DNA from: Letharia columbiana | Taxonomy: Eukaryota; Ascomycota; Lecanoromycetes; Lecanorales; Parmeliaceae | DNA: 64,000 bases | Assembly: GCF_014066305.1 (NCBI RefSeq) | Contig: NW_023501049.1 | Location: forward strand, 1 to 64,000 | Direction: 5' to 3' | Shown: positions 35,605 through 48,307 of the stretch, piece by piece | How the letters are laid out: every line of letters begins with the position of its first letter | Position numbering within the stretch: the first letter of the stretch is position 1 | Program-made: the position numbers and the translations under genes | The notes under the pieces: generated by a model | Seen by the model: the letters and a program-made list of their open reading frames with translations, nothing else | The model's database searches: none | What the model was told of the DNA's origin: nothing

Positions 35605-36420
35605 CTACTTGCTCTTGCTCCTCAGACACCTTCCTCTCTTACCGACATCCTCGATCAGACGATCGATCTGGTAGGCGAAAAACTGCACCGGATCATCGAC
35701 ACCAGCCCATCCCAGGACCGTCACCCAATCAGACAGAGACCATGTTGACGCCAACTGTATCCTGTAATCCATCGAAACGCAGTGCGATCTTCGTTGTGCA
35801 AATCGAGTGAGTCAAACCTCACCCTACTTGCACCGCGTTCTAGATGGGGGCTGACGAAGTCCCTGAAGCAATAGAGATGGCTCCGAACCCGTCGTGTTGT
35901 CTTCCCGTTATGGGTACGACGATGCGGTTATAGATCTCTGGTGAGCTTAACACCCCTGGTCCCTCAAGATTAGTATGAAACTTGCGGCTCATGCTGTTGC
36001 TTGTAGCAAGAAAGTCCGCTCCACGCCCGACATCTTGTTCGCTTGTGTTGGCAGAGATGAAGACACGAGTGCCCTGGTGAGGTGAGGGAGTCTCGTCGTG
36101 TGGCTCTTCTTGTCTGCAATCTACGGTAGGATACTGGTTTCCGGGCTCGCTGGTTGAGGGGGGACTGATGTCTCAACTTTCGGTTTGTTGAGCAAGGATT
36201 TTGGTTTTGCTCTCGCTGCTTTGGCCCCTGCCAATTTGTTGAAGAGGAGGCGGATCAGATTCACGGGGTCTGATACCGGATTTGGTTCACTTGTCCGCCG
36301 ATGGACTGTGCTGTCTCTGACTATTCGTAAGCCGAAGAGCTCAACGGTGGGTTGAAGGATGAATAGCTGACCTGTGTAGTGGTAGCAATACCATCTATGG
36401 CAATGCTGCATACGGCCATG
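35605..36420 (-). pseudogene. Broken or mis-spliced minus-strand gene of unknown family
   Basis: Three protein-like stretches lie in order on the minus strand. The first is NLIRLLFNKLAGAKAARAKP near 36240-36180. The second, in another frame, has HQGTRVFISANTSEQDVGRG and SSPEIYNRIVVPITGRQHDG, ending at TAG 35840-35842. The third has LASTWSLSDWVTVLGWAGVD and FFAYQIDRLIEDVGKRGR, ending at TAG 35605-35607. A change of frame near 36170 and a TGA near 35815 separate them, and no convincing GT-AG pair joins them. It may be a relic, or a gene with non-obvious introns. Confidence 0.35.
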
Positions 36421-36863
36421 TTGATGTGATTGCGAGAATGCGCTGTGACAACTCCGATAGCTATTCTCCGATTTTCACGACCGGCACTGTCCAGGACTTT
36501 GACCCAGCTTTCCATGCAGCAAACGGGTGCACAGCTCGTACTTGTGATGTGGTGGCTGGTTATAGATACGCGGAGGGGTCGGTGAAGGACGGTGCGTGTG
36601 GGAAGGAGAATAATGCCGAAATAGAAAAGAAGGCGTATAATAACAACAACGGTAACCAATGGATCTTGGTGGATCGAACAGCCTGAATAATGGTAGCGTT
36701 CCGGGGCTATAGCCGGAGAAATAACGAGGATGGTTAGAAAGTCGGCATAGCATATGATCACAAAACATGGCAATCAAATAGGATACGAGCTTGAACGGTT
36801 TTCTATGCAATCGTAGCCATCGTGCCGACCACAATAAACCCTTCCACCTGATGCACCACCCTC
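36421..36863 (+). other. Intergenic, nothing recognised
   Basis: Short ORFs only. The part near 36800 lies just downstream of RPL34 and should hold its 3' untranslated region. Confidence 0.4.
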
Positions 36864-37457
36864 TTAACGCTTCTTCGCCAGATTCTCCTTCAGCACCTTC
36901 TTCACAATCTTCTGCTCCTCAATCAAAAACGCCCTCACGACCCTATCCTTCACACAGTTCGAACACCTCGAGCCCCCATATGCGCGCTGCACGGTTTTCT
37001 TAGGCTTGGAGATTTTGGCGTATTCACGGGGCCGGAGAGCGGGGATCTAGAGACCCGGACAGCGAGTCAGCAGGTTTGATCGCCTGGGATTTTGGGACCG
37101 GAGAGGAAAATCTCGTGGATGTAGAGCTTGTAGGAAGAGTGTAGGGGGGCGGGGGGACTAACGCCTGGGAGCTTGGTGCCACAGTCACCGCACTTTGGCG
37201 GGCTGCCCTTCTTCTTGGTGTGCTGGTATTGGAGTTTTCCCCCTGGCGTCTTGACGATTCGGACTTTGTTGGAACGTGTGTTGTATCTGGTCGGAGCTCA
37301 TCAGTCACCATTCCCCGATCCGTGGGGCCTGGACATGGCAGGCTTGCTGTTCGCAGAGAGACTTACGGATTTCTCCGTCGCTGCGCATCAAGAACGTTAG
37401 CATTGGCTTATCTGGGGGTGATAGAAGACAACTCACGTATGCTAACCTCGCACCCAT
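36864..37457 (-). CDS. RPL34: 60S ribosomal protein L34 (eL34), four exons
   Basis: Large-subunit ribosomal protein eL34. Minus-strand exons are 37437-37457, 37367-37380, 37163-37286 and 36864-37046, giving 113 residues, close to the family length. Introns are 56, 80 and 116 nt with donors GTGAGT, GTAAGT and GTTAGT. The spliced product reads MGARLAYRRRNPYNTRSNK and continues with [15 protein letters not shown], a zinc-binding CGDCG pair, [29 protein letters not shown] and ends KENLAKKR. The second exon of only 14 nt (RRRNP) makes automated prediction error-prone. Introns clustered near the start are typical of fungal ribosomal protein genes. It is divergent from PRP8 across 381 bp. Confidence 0.93.
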
Positions 37458-37838
37458 CTTGACGACTTGATCACTGGTTACTGTGGAGGTCAAGGTTGGT
37501 TTGCGTCGTCGATGAGCTTGACCAAAATTCGCGATGTGTGATACTGATAGCCGAGGCGCTAAAATCTAGCGGCTTGGCGTATCTCGAACGTTTTTGCAGA
37601 GCCGCCACTTTTGGAAGAGCACCAACACCATCACGAAGTCGCTCCCTCCGAGTGATAGCAGATGAGGGAAGAGACAATCTGGCTATCAACAATCGTGCAG
37701 GCTCATAGCATAGGGTCGCTGCCGCAGCGTATCTGAGATCTGAGAGGTGCTTTGCTCCGCCAGCAGGTCTTCCATCGCGCCTCTGCAATACTTGATGAAG
37801 TAGAATAGAAGTCGAGAACAACTCATCACCAATTCACC
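37458..37838 (+). promoter_or_regulatory. Bidirectional intergenic region RPL34-PRP8
   Basis: Both genes start outward from this 381-bp interval, so it must contain both promoters. No TATA element is evident. Confidence 0.45.
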
Positions 37839-40800
37839 ATGTCTTCTCTTCCGCCACCTCCGCCGCCAGGCTGGGGAGCAGGACCTCACTCGATGCCTTC
37901 GGCGCCACCACCACCTGGCTACCAACCGCCTGCCGATCCCCAAGTCGCGAAGTTCGCCCAGAAAAAGAAGGAATGGCTACGGTCGCAGCGAAACCGCTTT
38001 GGGGAGAAGCGAAAGGGAGGATTCGTGGAGACACAGAAAGCTGATATGCCACCGGAGCATCTACGGAAGATCGTCAAGGATATTGGAGATGTGTCACAGA
38101 AGAAATTCAGCAGTGACAAGCGGAGCTATCTAGGTGCTTTGAAGTTCATGCCGCACGCGGTGCTGAAACTGCTAGAGAATATGCCCATGCCTTGGGAGTC
38201 GGCGAGGGAGGTGAAAGTGCTATATCATGTCAACGGGTGCTTGACGATGGTAAATGAAACACCGAGGGTGATTGAGCCCGTCTTTCATGCGCAGTGGGCT
38301 ACGATGTGGGTGTGCATGCGAAGGGAGAAGAGCGATAGACGACATTTCAAGAGGATGAGATTTCCACCTTTTGACGACGAAGAGCCCCCGCTTTCGTGGT
38401 CGGAGAATATTGAAGATGTGGAGCCATTAGAGCCGATCCAGATGGAGCTCGACGAAGCTGAAGATGGACCCGTCCTCGACTGGCTTTACGAGCATCGACC
38501 CCTCCTGGATACTCCACATGTCAACGGGCCAAGCTACAAAGAATGGAACCTAAGTTTGCCGCAAATGGCCACCCTCTACCGGCTGAGTCACCAGCTGTTG
38601 AGCGATCTGGTGGATCAGAACTACTTTCATATGTTCGACCTTTCGAGTTTTGAGACGGCAAAGGCTTTGAACGTCGCCATACCGGGTGGCCCAAGGTTCG
38701 AGCCACTCTACAAGGACGTTGATCCAAATGATGAAGACTTCGGCGAATTCAACGCGATCGACCGCATCATCTTCCGAGCACCTATCAGGACTGAGTACCG
38801 CGTGGCTTTCCCATTTCTATACAACTCGCTACCTCGAAGCGTTAAGCTTTCGTGGTACTCCCATCCGCAAGTGGTCTATGTCCGAGCTGAAGACCCGAGT
38901 CTTCCAGCCTTCTACTTCGATCCTGTCATCAACCCAATATCTTCACGCTCCGTTGCACCCAAAAACATCACCGTCAGCCATGAAGATGAAATCTTTGGAC
39001 ACGGCAACATGGAGGACGAGGAATTCACATTGCCTGGTAACATGGAGCCGTTCTTGGCGGACGAAGAACTCTACACAAGCGAGACCTCATCGGCCATCTC
39101 ACTGTGGTGGGCGCCGTTCCCCTTTGACCGTCGGTCTGGAAAGATGGTGCGTGCTCAAGACGTGCCTTTGGTCAAGCAATGGTATCTGGAGCATTGCCCG
39201 CAAGGTCAACCAGTCAAAGTCAGAGTTTCATACCAGAAGCTTCTGAAAACCTTCGTCTTGAATGAGCTGCACAAGAAAAAGCCCAAAGCGCAAAATAAGC
39301 AAAACTTGATGAAGTCACTCCGGTCAACGAAGTTCTTTCAGCAGACAACGATCGACTGGGTCGAGGCCGGTCTTCAGGTCTGCAGGCAGGGCTTCAATAT
39401 GCTGAACCTCCTCATTCATCGCAAGAACCTGACGTATCTTCATCTGGACTACAACTTCAATCTGAAGCCTGTTAAAACGCTCACGACAAAAGAACGAAAG
39501 AAGTCGCGCTTCGGGAACGCTTTCCATTTGATGCGGGAAATCTTGCGCCTGACAAAGCTGATTGTCGATGCTCAAGTCCAGTACCGCCTCGGCAATATCG
39601 ACGCCTTTCAATTGGCCGATGGAATTCTGTATGCCTTCAACCACGTCGGACAGCTTACCGGTATGTACCGATACAAGTACAAGCTCATGCACCAGATTCG
39701 ATCATGCAAAGATTTAAAGCATCTGATCTACTATCGGTTCAATTCTGGCCCAGTCGGCAAAGGACCTGGATGCGGCTTCTGGGCACCTGCCTGGAGAGTC
39801 TGGCTGTTCTTCATGCGCGGTATCATCCCATTGCTTGAGAGGTGGCTTGGTAACCTGCTTTCTCGACAATTCGAGGGTCGACACAGTAAGGGTGTGGCTA
39901 AGACTGTCACAAAGCAGAGAGTCGAGTCTCATTTCGACCTTGAGCTTCGTGCCTCTGTCATGGCTGACTTAATGGACATGATGCCTGAAGGTATCAAGCA
40001 GAACAAGGTCAACACCGTGCTGCAACATCTGTCTGAAGCTTGGAGGTGTTGGAAGAGTAACATACCTTGGAAGGTGCCTGGCCTGCCTGCGCCTATTGAG
40101 AATATCATACTGCGATATGTCAAGAGCAAGGCCGACTGGTGGATTTCGGTTGCCCACTACAATCGAGAGCGTATTAGGAGAGGTGCTACTGTTGACAAGA
40201 CTGTCGCAAAGAAAAACCTCGGCCGTCTCACTCGATTGTGGCTGAAGGCAGAGCAAGAGCGACAGCACAACTATATGAAAGATGGGCCCTATGTCTCGTC
40301 GGAAGAAGCCGTGGCCATCTACACCACGACAGTTCATTGGCTCGAGTCGAGAAAGTACTCTCCTATACCTTTCCCCGCTGTATCGTACAAGCACGACACC
40401 AAGATCCTGATTCTGGCCCTGGAACGACTGCGAGAAGCATACTCGGTCAAGGGTCGTCTGAATCAAAACCAAAGAGAAGAGCTTGCCCTAATCGAGCAGG
40501 CTTACGACTCTCCGGGAACGACACTCACACGTATTAAGCGCTTCTTGCTTACGCAGCGTGCTTTCAAGGAAGTTGGCATTGACATGAATGACAACTACAG
40601 CTCCATCAACCCTGTCTACGATATTGAGCCTATAGAGAAGATCACCGATGCCTACCTCGACCAGTATCTTTGGTACCAGGCTGATCAAAGACACTTGTTC
40701 CCCGCCTGGATCAAGCCCTCTGACTCGGAGGTTCCACCGCTACTCACCTACAAATGGGCTCAAGGTATCAACAACTTGGGCGGTGTTTGGGAGACAGCCG

Positions 40801-43800
40801 ATGGGGAGTGCAACGTCATGATCGAGACTCAGCTTTCGAAGGTGTATGAGAAGATCGATCTTACGCTGTTGAACAGGCTTTTGCGCTTGATAATGGACCA
40901 TAACTTGGCAGATTATATCACGTCAAAGAACAATGTGCAGCTGAATTACAAGGACATGAACCACACCAACAGCTACGGGATGATCAGGGGTCTGCAATTC
41001 TCAGCCTTTGTCTTCCAATACTACGGCCTAGTCCTTGACCTGCTGCTGCTTGGTCTGCAGCGTGCAAGCGAAATTGCTGGCCCACCTCAGAGTCCCAACG
41101 ACTTCTTGCAATTCAGAGACCGCAAGACAGAGACTAGGCATCCTATCCGACTATACACCAGATACATTGACCGTATCTGGGTCTTCCTGAGGTTCTCTGC
41201 CGATGAATCAAGAGATCTCATCCAGCGTTTCTTGACAGAGCAGCCAGATCCCAACTTTGAGAACGTAATTGGATATCGCAACAAGAAGTGTTGGCCGCGA
41301 GATTCAAGGATGAGGTTGATGAGGCACGACGTCAATCTTGGCCGCGCTGTTTTCTGGGATCTCAAGAACCGATTGCCAAGATCAATCACCACCATCGAAT
41401 GGGACGACACATTCGCCAGCGTGTACAGCAGAGACAATCCTAATTTGCTTTTCTCGATGAGTGGATTCGAAGTTCGCATCCTGCCCAAGACTCGGAACCT
41501 CAATGAGGAGTTCCCTGTCAAGGACAGTGTTTGGTCGCTTGTGGATAACACCACAAAGGAGCGAACTGCTCATGCGTTCTTACAGGTCACAGAGGAGGAC
41601 ATTCAGAAGTTTAACAACCGCATCAGACAAATCTTGATGTCCTCTGGCTCTACTACGTTTACGAAGATTGCCAACAAATGGAACACTAGTTTGATCGCAT
41701 TGTTCACTTACTACCGTGAAGCGGCGGTTTCGACCGTCAACCTACTCGATACCATCGTCAAGTGCGAGACTAAGATTCAGACTCGTGTCAAGATCGGTCT
41801 AAATTCCAAGATGCCTTCAAGATTCCCGCCTGCAGTGTTTTATACGCCAAAGGAGCTCGGAGGTCTCGGTATGATTTCTGGGTCTCACATCCTCATCCCA
41901 ACTAGCGACAAGCGATGGTCGAAGCAGACGGACGTAGGCGTCACGCATTACCGATCTGGTATGAGCCATGATGAGGAGACTCTCATTCCCAACATCTTCC
42001 GATACATCATCCCATGGGAAGCCGAATTTATCGATTCGCAGCGTGTTTGGACCGAGTACTCCCAGAAGCGCCAAGAAGCCAATCAGCAGAACCGAAGACT
42101 GACACTTGAAGACTTGGAGGACAGCTGGGATCGCGGTCTGCCACGTATCAATACCTTGTTCCAGAAAGATCGAAGCACCTTAAGCTTCGACAAGGGTTTC
42201 AGGGCTCGTACTGAGTTCAAGACATACCAGCTGATGAAGAGCAATCCATTCTGGTGGACCAGTCAGCGCCACGACGGAAAGCTCTGGAATCTCAACGCCT
42301 ACCGAACAGATGTCATTCAAGCTCTTGGTGGTGTTGAGACTATCCTTGAGCACACGCTATTCAAGGCCACGGCTTTCCCATCATGGGAAGGTCTCTTTTG
42401 GGAGAAAGCTTCCGGTTTCGAAGAATCTATGAAGTTCAAGAAGTTGACCAATGCCCAACGTTCCGGTCTCAATCAGATTCCTAATCGTCGGTTCACGCTT
42501 TGGTGGTCGCCTACGATCAATCGTGCCAACGTCTACGTCGGGTTTCAGGTGCAACTTGATCTGACTGGTATCTTCTTGCATGGCAAGATTCCCACTTTGA
42601 AGATTTCGCTGATTCAGATCTTCCGTGCCCATCTGTGGCAGAAGATTCACGAGTCAGTCGTTATGGATTTGTGCCAGGTCTTTGATCAAGAGTTAGATCA
42701 GCTGGGTATCGAGACGGTGCAAAAGGAGACAATCCATCCGAGAAAGTCCTACAAGATGAACAGCTCTTGCGCTGATATCCTCCTCTTCGCTACACACAAA
42801 TGGAACGTGACAAGACCATCGATCCTGTTCGACACTAAGGACATCACAGAGCCTACAACCACCAACAAGTTCTGGGTCGACGTCCAGCTGCGATATGGTG
42901 ACTACGACTCTCACGATATTGAGCGATACGTGCGTGCGAAATACCTAGATTACACCACCGACAGCATGAGTATCTACCCGTCTGCCACTGGTTTGATGAT
43001 TGGTATTGATCTTGCATACAATCTTTACTCTGCGTATGGTCAATACTTCCCTGGTCTTAAGACGCTCGTCCAGCAAGCCATGGCCAAAGTTATGAAGGCC
43101 AACCCTGCTTTGTATGTGCTAAGGGAGCGTATCCGAAAGGGTCTGCAATTGTATGCATCGGAGAGCAACCAGGAATTTTTGAACTCGCAGAACTATTCTG
43201 AACTTTTCAGCAACCAGATCCAGCTGTTTATCGATGATACCAATGTCTACCGAGTCACGATTCACAAGACATTCGAAGGAAATCTGACAACGAAGCCTAT
43301 CAACGGCGCCATCTTCATCTTCAACCCTAGGACAGGTCAGCTGTTCCTGAAGATTATTCACACGAGTGTCTGGGCTGGTCAAAAGCGTTTGGGTCAATTA
43401 GCGAAATGGAAGACTGCAGAGGAAGTGGCTGCATTGATTCGATCGCTGCCGGTCGAAGAGCAGCCAAAGCAACTTATTGTCACCAGAAAGGGTCTGTTGG
43501 ATCCCCTGGAAGTGCATCTGCTTGACTTTCCCAATATCTCGATTCGAGCTTCCGAGCTCCAGCTGCCCTTCCAGGCTGCAATGAAGGTCGAGAAGTTGGG
43601 TGATATGATACTGCGCGCTACGGAGCCAAAGATGATGCTGTTCAATCTCTACGACGAGTGGCTCAAGACGATCTCTTCGTACACTGCATTCTCGCGACTG
43701 ATCCTCATCCTGCGTGCCCTGCATGTCAATCAAGACAAGACGAAGCTGCTGCTCCGACCTGACAAGACTGTGATCACCAAGGAGCACCACATCTGGCCCA

Positions 43801-44906
43801 CCCTGTCTGACGAAGACTGGATCAAGGTTGAAGTGCAACTGCGAGATCTTATCCTCAATGATTACGGCAAGAAGAACAATGTCAATACCTCCAGTTTGAC
43901 CACCAGTGAAATCCGAGACATCATCCTGGGTATGGAGATCAGTGCCCCATCCATGCAGCGCCAACAAGCTGCCGAGATCGAGAAGCAGCAGCAAGAACAG
44001 CAACAGCTCACTGCCGTCACCACCAAGACTCAAAATGTCCACGGTGAAGACATTATCGTGACCACCACTTCGCAATTCGAGCAACAATCCTTCGCTTCCA
44101 AAACAGAATGGCGTACCCGAGCCATTGCAACCTCCAACCTGCGCACCCGTGCCAACAACATCTACATCTCTTCTGACGATATCCACGAAGAAGGCCATCA
44201 TACCTACATCATGCCCAAGAACATTCTCAAGCGCTTCATCACCATCGCCGATCTCCGTGTCCAGGTAGCTGGCTACCTCTACGGTTCCTCGCCACCTGAC
44301 AATGACCAGGTGAAGGAGATCCGCACTATAGTCATGATACCTCAAGTCGGTAATACACGTGATGTGCAGCTCCCACATCAACTACCGCAACACTCCAACC
44401 TCTCTTCTCTGGAGCCTTTGGGTATCATACACACAGTGGCTGGCAACGAACCTCCCTACATGACATCCGCAGACGTAACCCATCATGCGCGCCTCATGTC
44501 TTCCCACTCGAGCTGGGACAAGAAAACAGTCACAATGACCGTCTCCTTCACTCCTGGCTCCGTCTCCCTCGCCGCCTGGGCCCTAACACCTCAAGGTTAC
44601 AAATGGGGTTCCGAGAACAAAGACCTGGGGTCCGACATGCCTTCCGGCTTCAGCACCTCCGGCATGGGCGAGAAGACCCAACTATTGTTGAGCGATAAGA
44701 TCCGCGGTTATTTCTTGGTGCCGGAGCAAAACACCTGGAACTACAGCTTCATGGGCGCCAGCTTCTCAGGCGTGGAGAAGAAGCCCGTGCCGGTGAAGAT
44801 GGATGTGCCGATCGGATTCTACGCGGACGTGCATAGGCCGTTGCATTTCCAGAACTTTGCTGAGTTGGAGGATATTTGGGTCGATAGGCAGGATAATTTC
44901 GCTTAG
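37839..44906 (+). CDS. PRP8: Pre-mRNA splicing factor Prp8 (U5 snRNP core)
   Basis: Prp8 is the central scaffold of the spliceosome active site. The single exon encodes 2355 residues, the normal length. A Pro-rich N-terminus ([13 protein letters not shown]) is followed by the conserved N-terminal domain ([18 protein letters not shown]), the large reverse-transcriptase-like and linker regions ([32 protein letters not shown]), the RNase H-like domain at about residues 1770-1990 ([17 protein letters not shown]) and the C-terminal Jab1/MPN domain from about residue 2110 ([20 protein letters not shown]). There are no frame interruptions and no introns, notable for a 7-kb gene in an intron-containing genome. 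No intein is present, although some ascomycetes and Cryptococcus carry one in PRP8. Confidence 0.98.
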   Translation: MSSLPPPPPPGWGAGPHSMPSAPPPPGYQPPADPQVAKFAQKKKEWLRSQRNRFGEKRKGGFVETQKADMPPEHLRKIVKDIGDVSQKKFSSDKRSYLGALKFMPHAVLKLLENMPMPWESAREVKVLYHVNGCLTMVNETPRVIEPVFHAQWATMWVCMRREKSDRRHFKRMRFPPFDDEEPPLSWSENIEDVEPLEPIQMELDEAEDGPVLDWLYEHRPLLDTPHVNGPSYKEWNLSLPQMATLYRLSHQLLSDLVDQNYFHMFDLSSFETAKALNVAIPGGPRFEPLYKDVDPNDEDFGEFNAIDRIIFRAPIRTEYRVAFPFLYNSLPRSVKLSWYSHPQVVYVRAEDPSLPAFYFDPVINPISSRSVAPKNITVSHEDEIFGHGNMEDEEFTLPGNMEPFLADEELYTSETSSAISLWWAPFPFDRRSGKMVRAQDVPLVKQWYLEHCPQGQPVKVRVSYQKLLKTFVLNELHKKKPKAQNKQNLMKSLRSTKFFQQTTIDWVEAGLQVCRQGFNMLNLLIHRKNLTYLHLDYNFNLKPVKTLTTKERKKSRFGNAFHLMREILRLTKLIVDAQVQYRLGNIDAFQLADGILYAFNHVGQLTGMYRYKYKLMHQIRSCKDLKHLIYYRFNSGPVGKGPGCGFWAPAWRVWLFFMRGIIPLLERWLGNLLSRQFEGRHSKGVAKTVTKQRVESHFDLELRASVMADLMDMMPEGIKQNKVNTVLQHLSEAWRCWKSNIPWKVPGLPAPIENIILRYVKSKADWWISVAHYNRERIRRGATVDKTVAKKNLGRLTRLWLKAEQERQHNYMKDGPYVSSEEAVAIYTTTVHWLESRKYSPIPFPAVSYKHDTKILILALERLREAYSVKGRLNQNQREELALIEQAYDSPGTTLTRIKRFLLTQRAFKEVGIDMNDNYSSINPVYDIEPIEKITDAYLDQYLWYQADQRHLFPAWIKPSDSEVPPLLTYKWAQGINNLGGVWETADGECNVMIETQLSKVYEKIDLTLLNRLLRLIMDHNLADYITSKNNVQLNYKDMNHTNSYGMIRGLQFSAFVFQYYGLVLDLLLLGLQRASEIAGPPQSPNDFLQFRDRKTETRHPIRLYTRYIDRIWVFLRFSADESRDLIQRFLTEQPDPNFENVIGYRNKKCWPRDSRMRLMRHDVNLGRAVFWDLKNRLPRSITTIEWDDTFASVYSRDNPNLLFSMSGFEVRILPKTRNLNEEFPVKDSVWSLVDNTTKERTAHAFLQVTEEDIQKFNNRIRQILMSSGSTTFTKIANKWNTSLIALFTYYREAAVSTVNLLDTIVKCETKIQTRVKIGLNSKMPSRFPPAVFYTPKELGGLGMISGSHILIPTSDKRWSKQTDVGVTHYRSGMSHDEETLIPNIFRYIIPWEAEFIDSQRVWTEYSQKRQEANQQNRRLTLEDLEDSWDRGLPRINTLFQKDRSTLSFDKGFRARTEFKTYQLMKSNPFWWTSQRHDGKLWNLNAYRTDVIQALGGVETILEHTLFKATAFPSWEGLFWEKASGFEESMKFKKLTNAQRSGLNQIPNRRFTLWWSPTINRANVYVGFQVQLDLTGIFLHGKIPTLKISLIQIFRAHLWQKIHESVVMDLCQVFDQELDQLGIETVQKETIHPRKSYKMNSSCADILLFATHKWNVTRPSILFDTKDITEPTTTNKFWVDVQLRYGDYDSHDIERYVRAKYLDYTTDSMSIYPSATGLMIGIDLAYNLYSAYGQYFPGLKTLVQQAMAKVMKANPALYVLRERIRKGLQLYASESNQEFLNSQNYSELFSNQIQLFIDDTNVYRVTIHKTFEGNLTTKPINGAIFIFNPRTGQLFLKIIHTSVWAGQKRLGQLAKWKTAEEVAALIRSLPVEEQPKQLIVTRKGLLDPLEVHLLDFPNISIRASELQLPFQAAMKVEKLGDMILRATEPKMMLFNLYDEWLKTISSYTAFSRLILILRALHVNQDKTKLLLRPDKTVITKEHHIWPTLSDEDWIKVEVQLRDLILNDYGKKNNVNTSSLTTSEIRDIILGMEISAPSMQRQQAAEIEKQQQEQQQLTAVTTKTQNVHGEDIIVTTTSQFEQQSFASKTEWRTRAIATSNLRTRANNIYISSDDIHEEGHHTYIMPKNILKRFITIADLRVQVAGYLYGSSPPDNDQVKEIRTIVMIPQVGNTRDVQLPHQLPQHSNLSSLEPLGIIHTVAGNEPPYMTSADVTHHARLMSSHSSWDKKTVTMTVSFTPGSVSLAAWALTPQGYKWGSENKDLGSDMPSGFSTSGMGEKTQLLLSDKIRGYFLVPEQNTWNYSFMGASFSGVEKKPVPVKMDVPIGFYADVHRPLHFQNFAELEDIWVDRQDNFA

Positions 44907-45325
44907 GCGTTTGAGACGACGGTTTGACGAAGAGGTGGGGAGGATGGAGTATGCCATGTTGGGCAAGGGGGGCAAGAAGCCGAGTAGTATGTTCATGAGG
45001 CATGGATTGGTGGGCGCGAGGCTTGGTCATGAGGAGGCAGCGGCTGAGAAAATGGCGTTAGGGGTGGGGGAGAGCGGTACGTTGTGCGATAGTCCAATAG
45101 CAAGAAATCAAGCGTCATCTCCAACTTGTGCAATAAGCCAGGGCTATAGACGAGTACCAAAAAGTGCGTTGGTGAAGGGATTGAGAGCCTGTAAACAGCG
45201 AAAGCTTGAATTGCTCCTCATCTAACACGCGCTTCCGTCCAGGCTAACATATGTACACACCCATAGCACCTAATCCCCCTCACCCTCCATGGCTCCACCC
45301 CCTTCCTCCTCCACGCCCATCCCCT
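44907..45325 (+). other. Spacer between convergent PRP8 and COX4
   Basis: Holds the 3' ends of the two genes; no further feature seen. Confidence 0.4.
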
Positions 45326-46692
45326 TCACCGCTGCCGATAATGCGGCTGCGGCGTGCCCCTATACTCGGGTCTCACAAAATCCGCAAACGTCTTGGGCTC
45401 GACGTAATTGTGCGCGCCGTCGCCGTGCTCTTCGCCGTGACCGTGGTGCGCGTGGGGGTCGTCGGGCGGCCCGACGTACTCCATGCGGTAGACGCCGCCG
45501 CATTCGGGGCAGCGTTCGACGGGGCGGTCGCGGGACATCTGTTGCGGGTGAGGGAGGGGTCAGCGAGCTGCTCGTGTGGGAAGGTGGGAGGGAGGGAGGG
45601 AGCCAGGTGGAATGGTGGGGTAGTGCGGTTTGGCCTGAGGCAGGAGGATGTAGGGCTGGAGGTTGTGAGGACGTACGTTGAGCCAGAGTACGACGTGACT
45701 GTCGGCTGGATAACCTGTGCACCCGGCCAATTGTTCGTCGCCGGCCGATTTGAGAACGATGGGGTCGTCGAGGGTGCCTGTTGTTTTATTATTGGTGCGT
45801 TAGCCTTCATGTATTCCATGGTCAATTCCTCATTTATCATCCCATTCAATGACACTAAATCGCAATGCTGTGCGAGTGGAGTGGCGTCGCCGTCTTCCTC
45901 TTCCCTTAACACCCCTAATCCTTCCCACACTCTCTCGGCTCTTTTCTCATCATTGTTCTCCAAGTCCACTCTGTCAATTCCCGCCCCGTCTTCGTCCCCT
46001 CCTTCCCCCACGTCCCGTCGAGCCAACACCAACCCCCGCCCACGCAGGCTCTCCAAGTCTTGTGACCACACTCGCACAGCGTAGTGCCGATAAGCGTAGT
46101 TTCATCTACTATAGTAAAGGATTTCGCAGAAGTAGAAGCGAGTTCTGTACCTTTCCGACTAGCATCCAACGGTTTCATGTCGAAGACGTCAATGCCTTGC
46201 ATTTTACCGAGGATTTCGAAACGCTCGAGACCGGTGGATTGGTCGAGGTCGGTGGCGACGGTACCGGGCTCGGCTCCGGGGGGGAGGAGGTCTTCTTCTG
46301 TCTTGATGTCTGTGGAAGAGGGGAGGCAATCAATATACTGTTGGGGTGTAGAAGAGTAATAGAGAGAGAGAGATGAGGTAGGAGTAGGGGGTTTTTTGAG
46401 TGTGACGGCGAGCGCCGAGGGAGGGTGATGGGGAACTGGGGAGGTGTCAAGTACCTTCGAAAGGAACCATTTTCTTATCAGGTTCGCCTGGTTTTGGATC
46501 TCCATCTCCCGCTGCTCCTGCTCATGGCAATTGCAATTAGCATGCAAACTTGTGAGATAGCTATGGACAAAGGGCAAGGGCGGATAGCTTACGGCGCGCG
46601 ATTGACGTTGTGAAAGTGCGTGGTGCAAGAGGCGTAATGGGCTTTGCAATTACCCGTCGCCCAGCGGCGAGAAACGAGCGTCGGAGGAGCAT
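45326..46692 (-). CDS. COX4: Cytochrome c oxidase subunit 4 (Vb type), mitochondrial precursor, five exons
   Basis: Nuclear-encoded zinc-binding subunit of respiratory complex IV on the matrix side. Minus-strand exons are 46593-46692, 46455-46517, 46151-46309, 45677-45777 and 45326-45538, giving 211 residues. The first exon is a mitochondrial presequence (MLLRRSFLAAGRRVIAKP), rich in Arg and without acidic residues. The mature part has GAEPGTVATDLDQSTGLERF, KMQGIDVFDMKPLDASRKGT, DEQLAGCTGYPADSHVVLWL and the zinc site RCPECGGVYRMEYVG; it ends with a His-rich tail. Donors are GTAAGC, GTACTT, GTACAG and GTACGT. The third intron is 373 nt, much longer than others here. Two tandem GAGCAG acceptors at the start of exon 2 (46512-46523) would give products differing by two residues. 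Confidence 0.9.
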
Positions 46693-47318
46693 TGCGGGTG
46701 TGAGTAAAGAGAAGTATGGTGGTAATGCTGTTCGAGTTGTGAGTATGGCTTGGCGGTTGATGCCGCTAGTATGGTCTTGGCAAATATCTTGGCGTTCGTG
46801 GACAGAGGTGAAAGCCCTAGGTACGTATTCTGCTGCAGTCCAAGAGCAAACAGCCAGAGGAGTAAGGCTACACAGTTCCTGAACGGGATATGAGAATGCG
46901 GATAGACAGTCTGTTGATTTGCTATACTATCTGACCACATTTTGGTTTCTCCTCGTCACAAGCTTCTTCTTCCACCCTCTTCGTCCATCAATTTCTTCGA
47001 CCCCTAGGATTGGTTGACCATCTGAAGATGCTCATATCCATAAATGCCATGTTGAGAAAGGCCCAGCAAGTATTGCATGCCGGTATCTCATCTTGCCAAT
47101 CCACCTCGACTTCGCCAACGACATGCTGCCTCCGTGCCTTTATTGTCTGGCACGCGCCTGTGTCGATCAAAGCAAGACATACATCTGTGTACGCCGCTGT
47201 ATCGGCCGAAGTGGTCACCCAAGACCAGCCCAGATGAAGAAGTAGGTGTTAGGAAAACAATGAATGTGTTCAACCATCACCCCTAATAGAAAACATCCAA
47301 AAACGACCATGCACGCAT
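46693..47318 (+). other. Intergenic between COX4 and the CBM48-like gene
   Basis: Contains the COX4 promoter and the 3' region of the upstream minus-strand gene; no additional gene seen. Confidence 0.4.
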
Positions 47319-48307
47319 TCATCTCCGCGACCCTCTGCTCGTGCCAGTAGTCGCGTACTTCCTCGGCTCGATCGTCTGATACCTAGGCTTCGCCTCCACG
47401 TATCTTGGCTTACTCTCATGATACGCAGCAGGCTTAACTTCCTGCCTTCTCGGCCTCCTCTCCTCGTACTCTTCCTCGCTCTCACTCTCACTCGCAGAAT
47501 CGATGCTTGAACACGCTGATGAGCTGTCGTCCGAGTACCCGCAGCGTTTGCCACCGCAATCAATCTTGACGCGGCCGCCGCCGCGAGTGAGGCCGTAGCG
47601 TTGGCATCTGCATTGCGAGTCTGAGGAGCTTGAGTTGCTGAGACTGGACAGTGACGATGGCGACGAGCGGTCTGAGCTGCGTGATGACAGGCTAGATCCC
47701 ACGGATGAGGGTGGAGAGACATTGCGCATCTTGTACAGTGAAGCCTTCTCGAGGTGTTCGGCCAAGTCGTCGATGCCGGGGGAGGCGGAATAGTCTGCCT
47801 CGCGCACGCGACGGGATTCATACGGTTTGGTTGGCTTGGGGTGCATGATCTTCGATGGAGAGAGGGCGCGGCCTGTGTGTGGAGCGTGTGTGGAGCCGCG
47901 TTTGCTGAGCGTGGAGGAGGGAGCGGCAGAGGAGGAGAGGGAGGCGGAGCTAGATTTCGAGACGTCGAGGATGTTGAGGGTGCGGCCGGTGCTAGGCTCG
48001 ACTTGAGAGCGGGCTGATTTGTCGAATGTGGGTTTAAAGCCGTCTTCGATGTACTGTTGATAAATGTTGGTCAATGTCGTTATTGATGTAGGTGGGATGT
48101 TGCGAGATGTTAACAAGTATCACTTACGTAGTACCAATACCTGCTCCCGGGTTTGAGCGTCTTCTCGGAGAAGCGAAAGGTGCCCTTCCACTTGCCGGAT
48201 CCTTGGCTAGTGAGGGGAAGTTGGCCCTTGTAGCCGTCCCATGTACCGACGAGATGGGCGGTCTTGACTTTGGAGCTGGTGGTAAAGGTGAAGGATAGTT
48301 GAGACAT
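47319..48307 (-). CDS. CBM48/AMPK glycogen-binding-like domain protein, one intron
   Basis: Minus-strand exons are 48128-48307 and 47319-48053, giving 304 residues. The 74-nt intron has donor GTAAGT and acceptor AACAG and joins SRYWYY to YIEDGFKPTFD in phase 0. The first 90 residues resemble the early-set carbohydrate-binding fold of AMPK beta subunits (LSFTFTTSSKVKTAHLVGTW, GKWKGTFRFSEKTLKPGSRY). The remaining 210 residues are Ser/Arg-rich and mostly disordered, with PGIDDLAEHLEKASLYKMRN, a long Ser run, a Cys cluster (SQCRCQRYG, CGGKRCG) and an acidic patch followed by a basic C-terminus. In yeast, proteins with such domains (Mdg1, Crp1) are linked to signalling, but the tail here is unlike them. 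Sugar or glycogen binding is inference. Confidence 0.75.

Noticed and set aside
43398..44381. 327-codon minus-strand ORF inside PRP8
   Set aside because: It is a shadow of the PRP8 C-terminus with low-complexity Leu/Asp-rich composition and no domain.
37839..44906. Possible intein in PRP8
   Set aside because: The protein has normal length, and the sequence runs through all conserved blocks without a homing-endonuclease insertion.
45373..46077. 234-codon minus-strand ORF across COX4 introns
   Set aside because: It covers COX4 introns and exons out of frame; the five-exon COX4 model restores the conserved protein.
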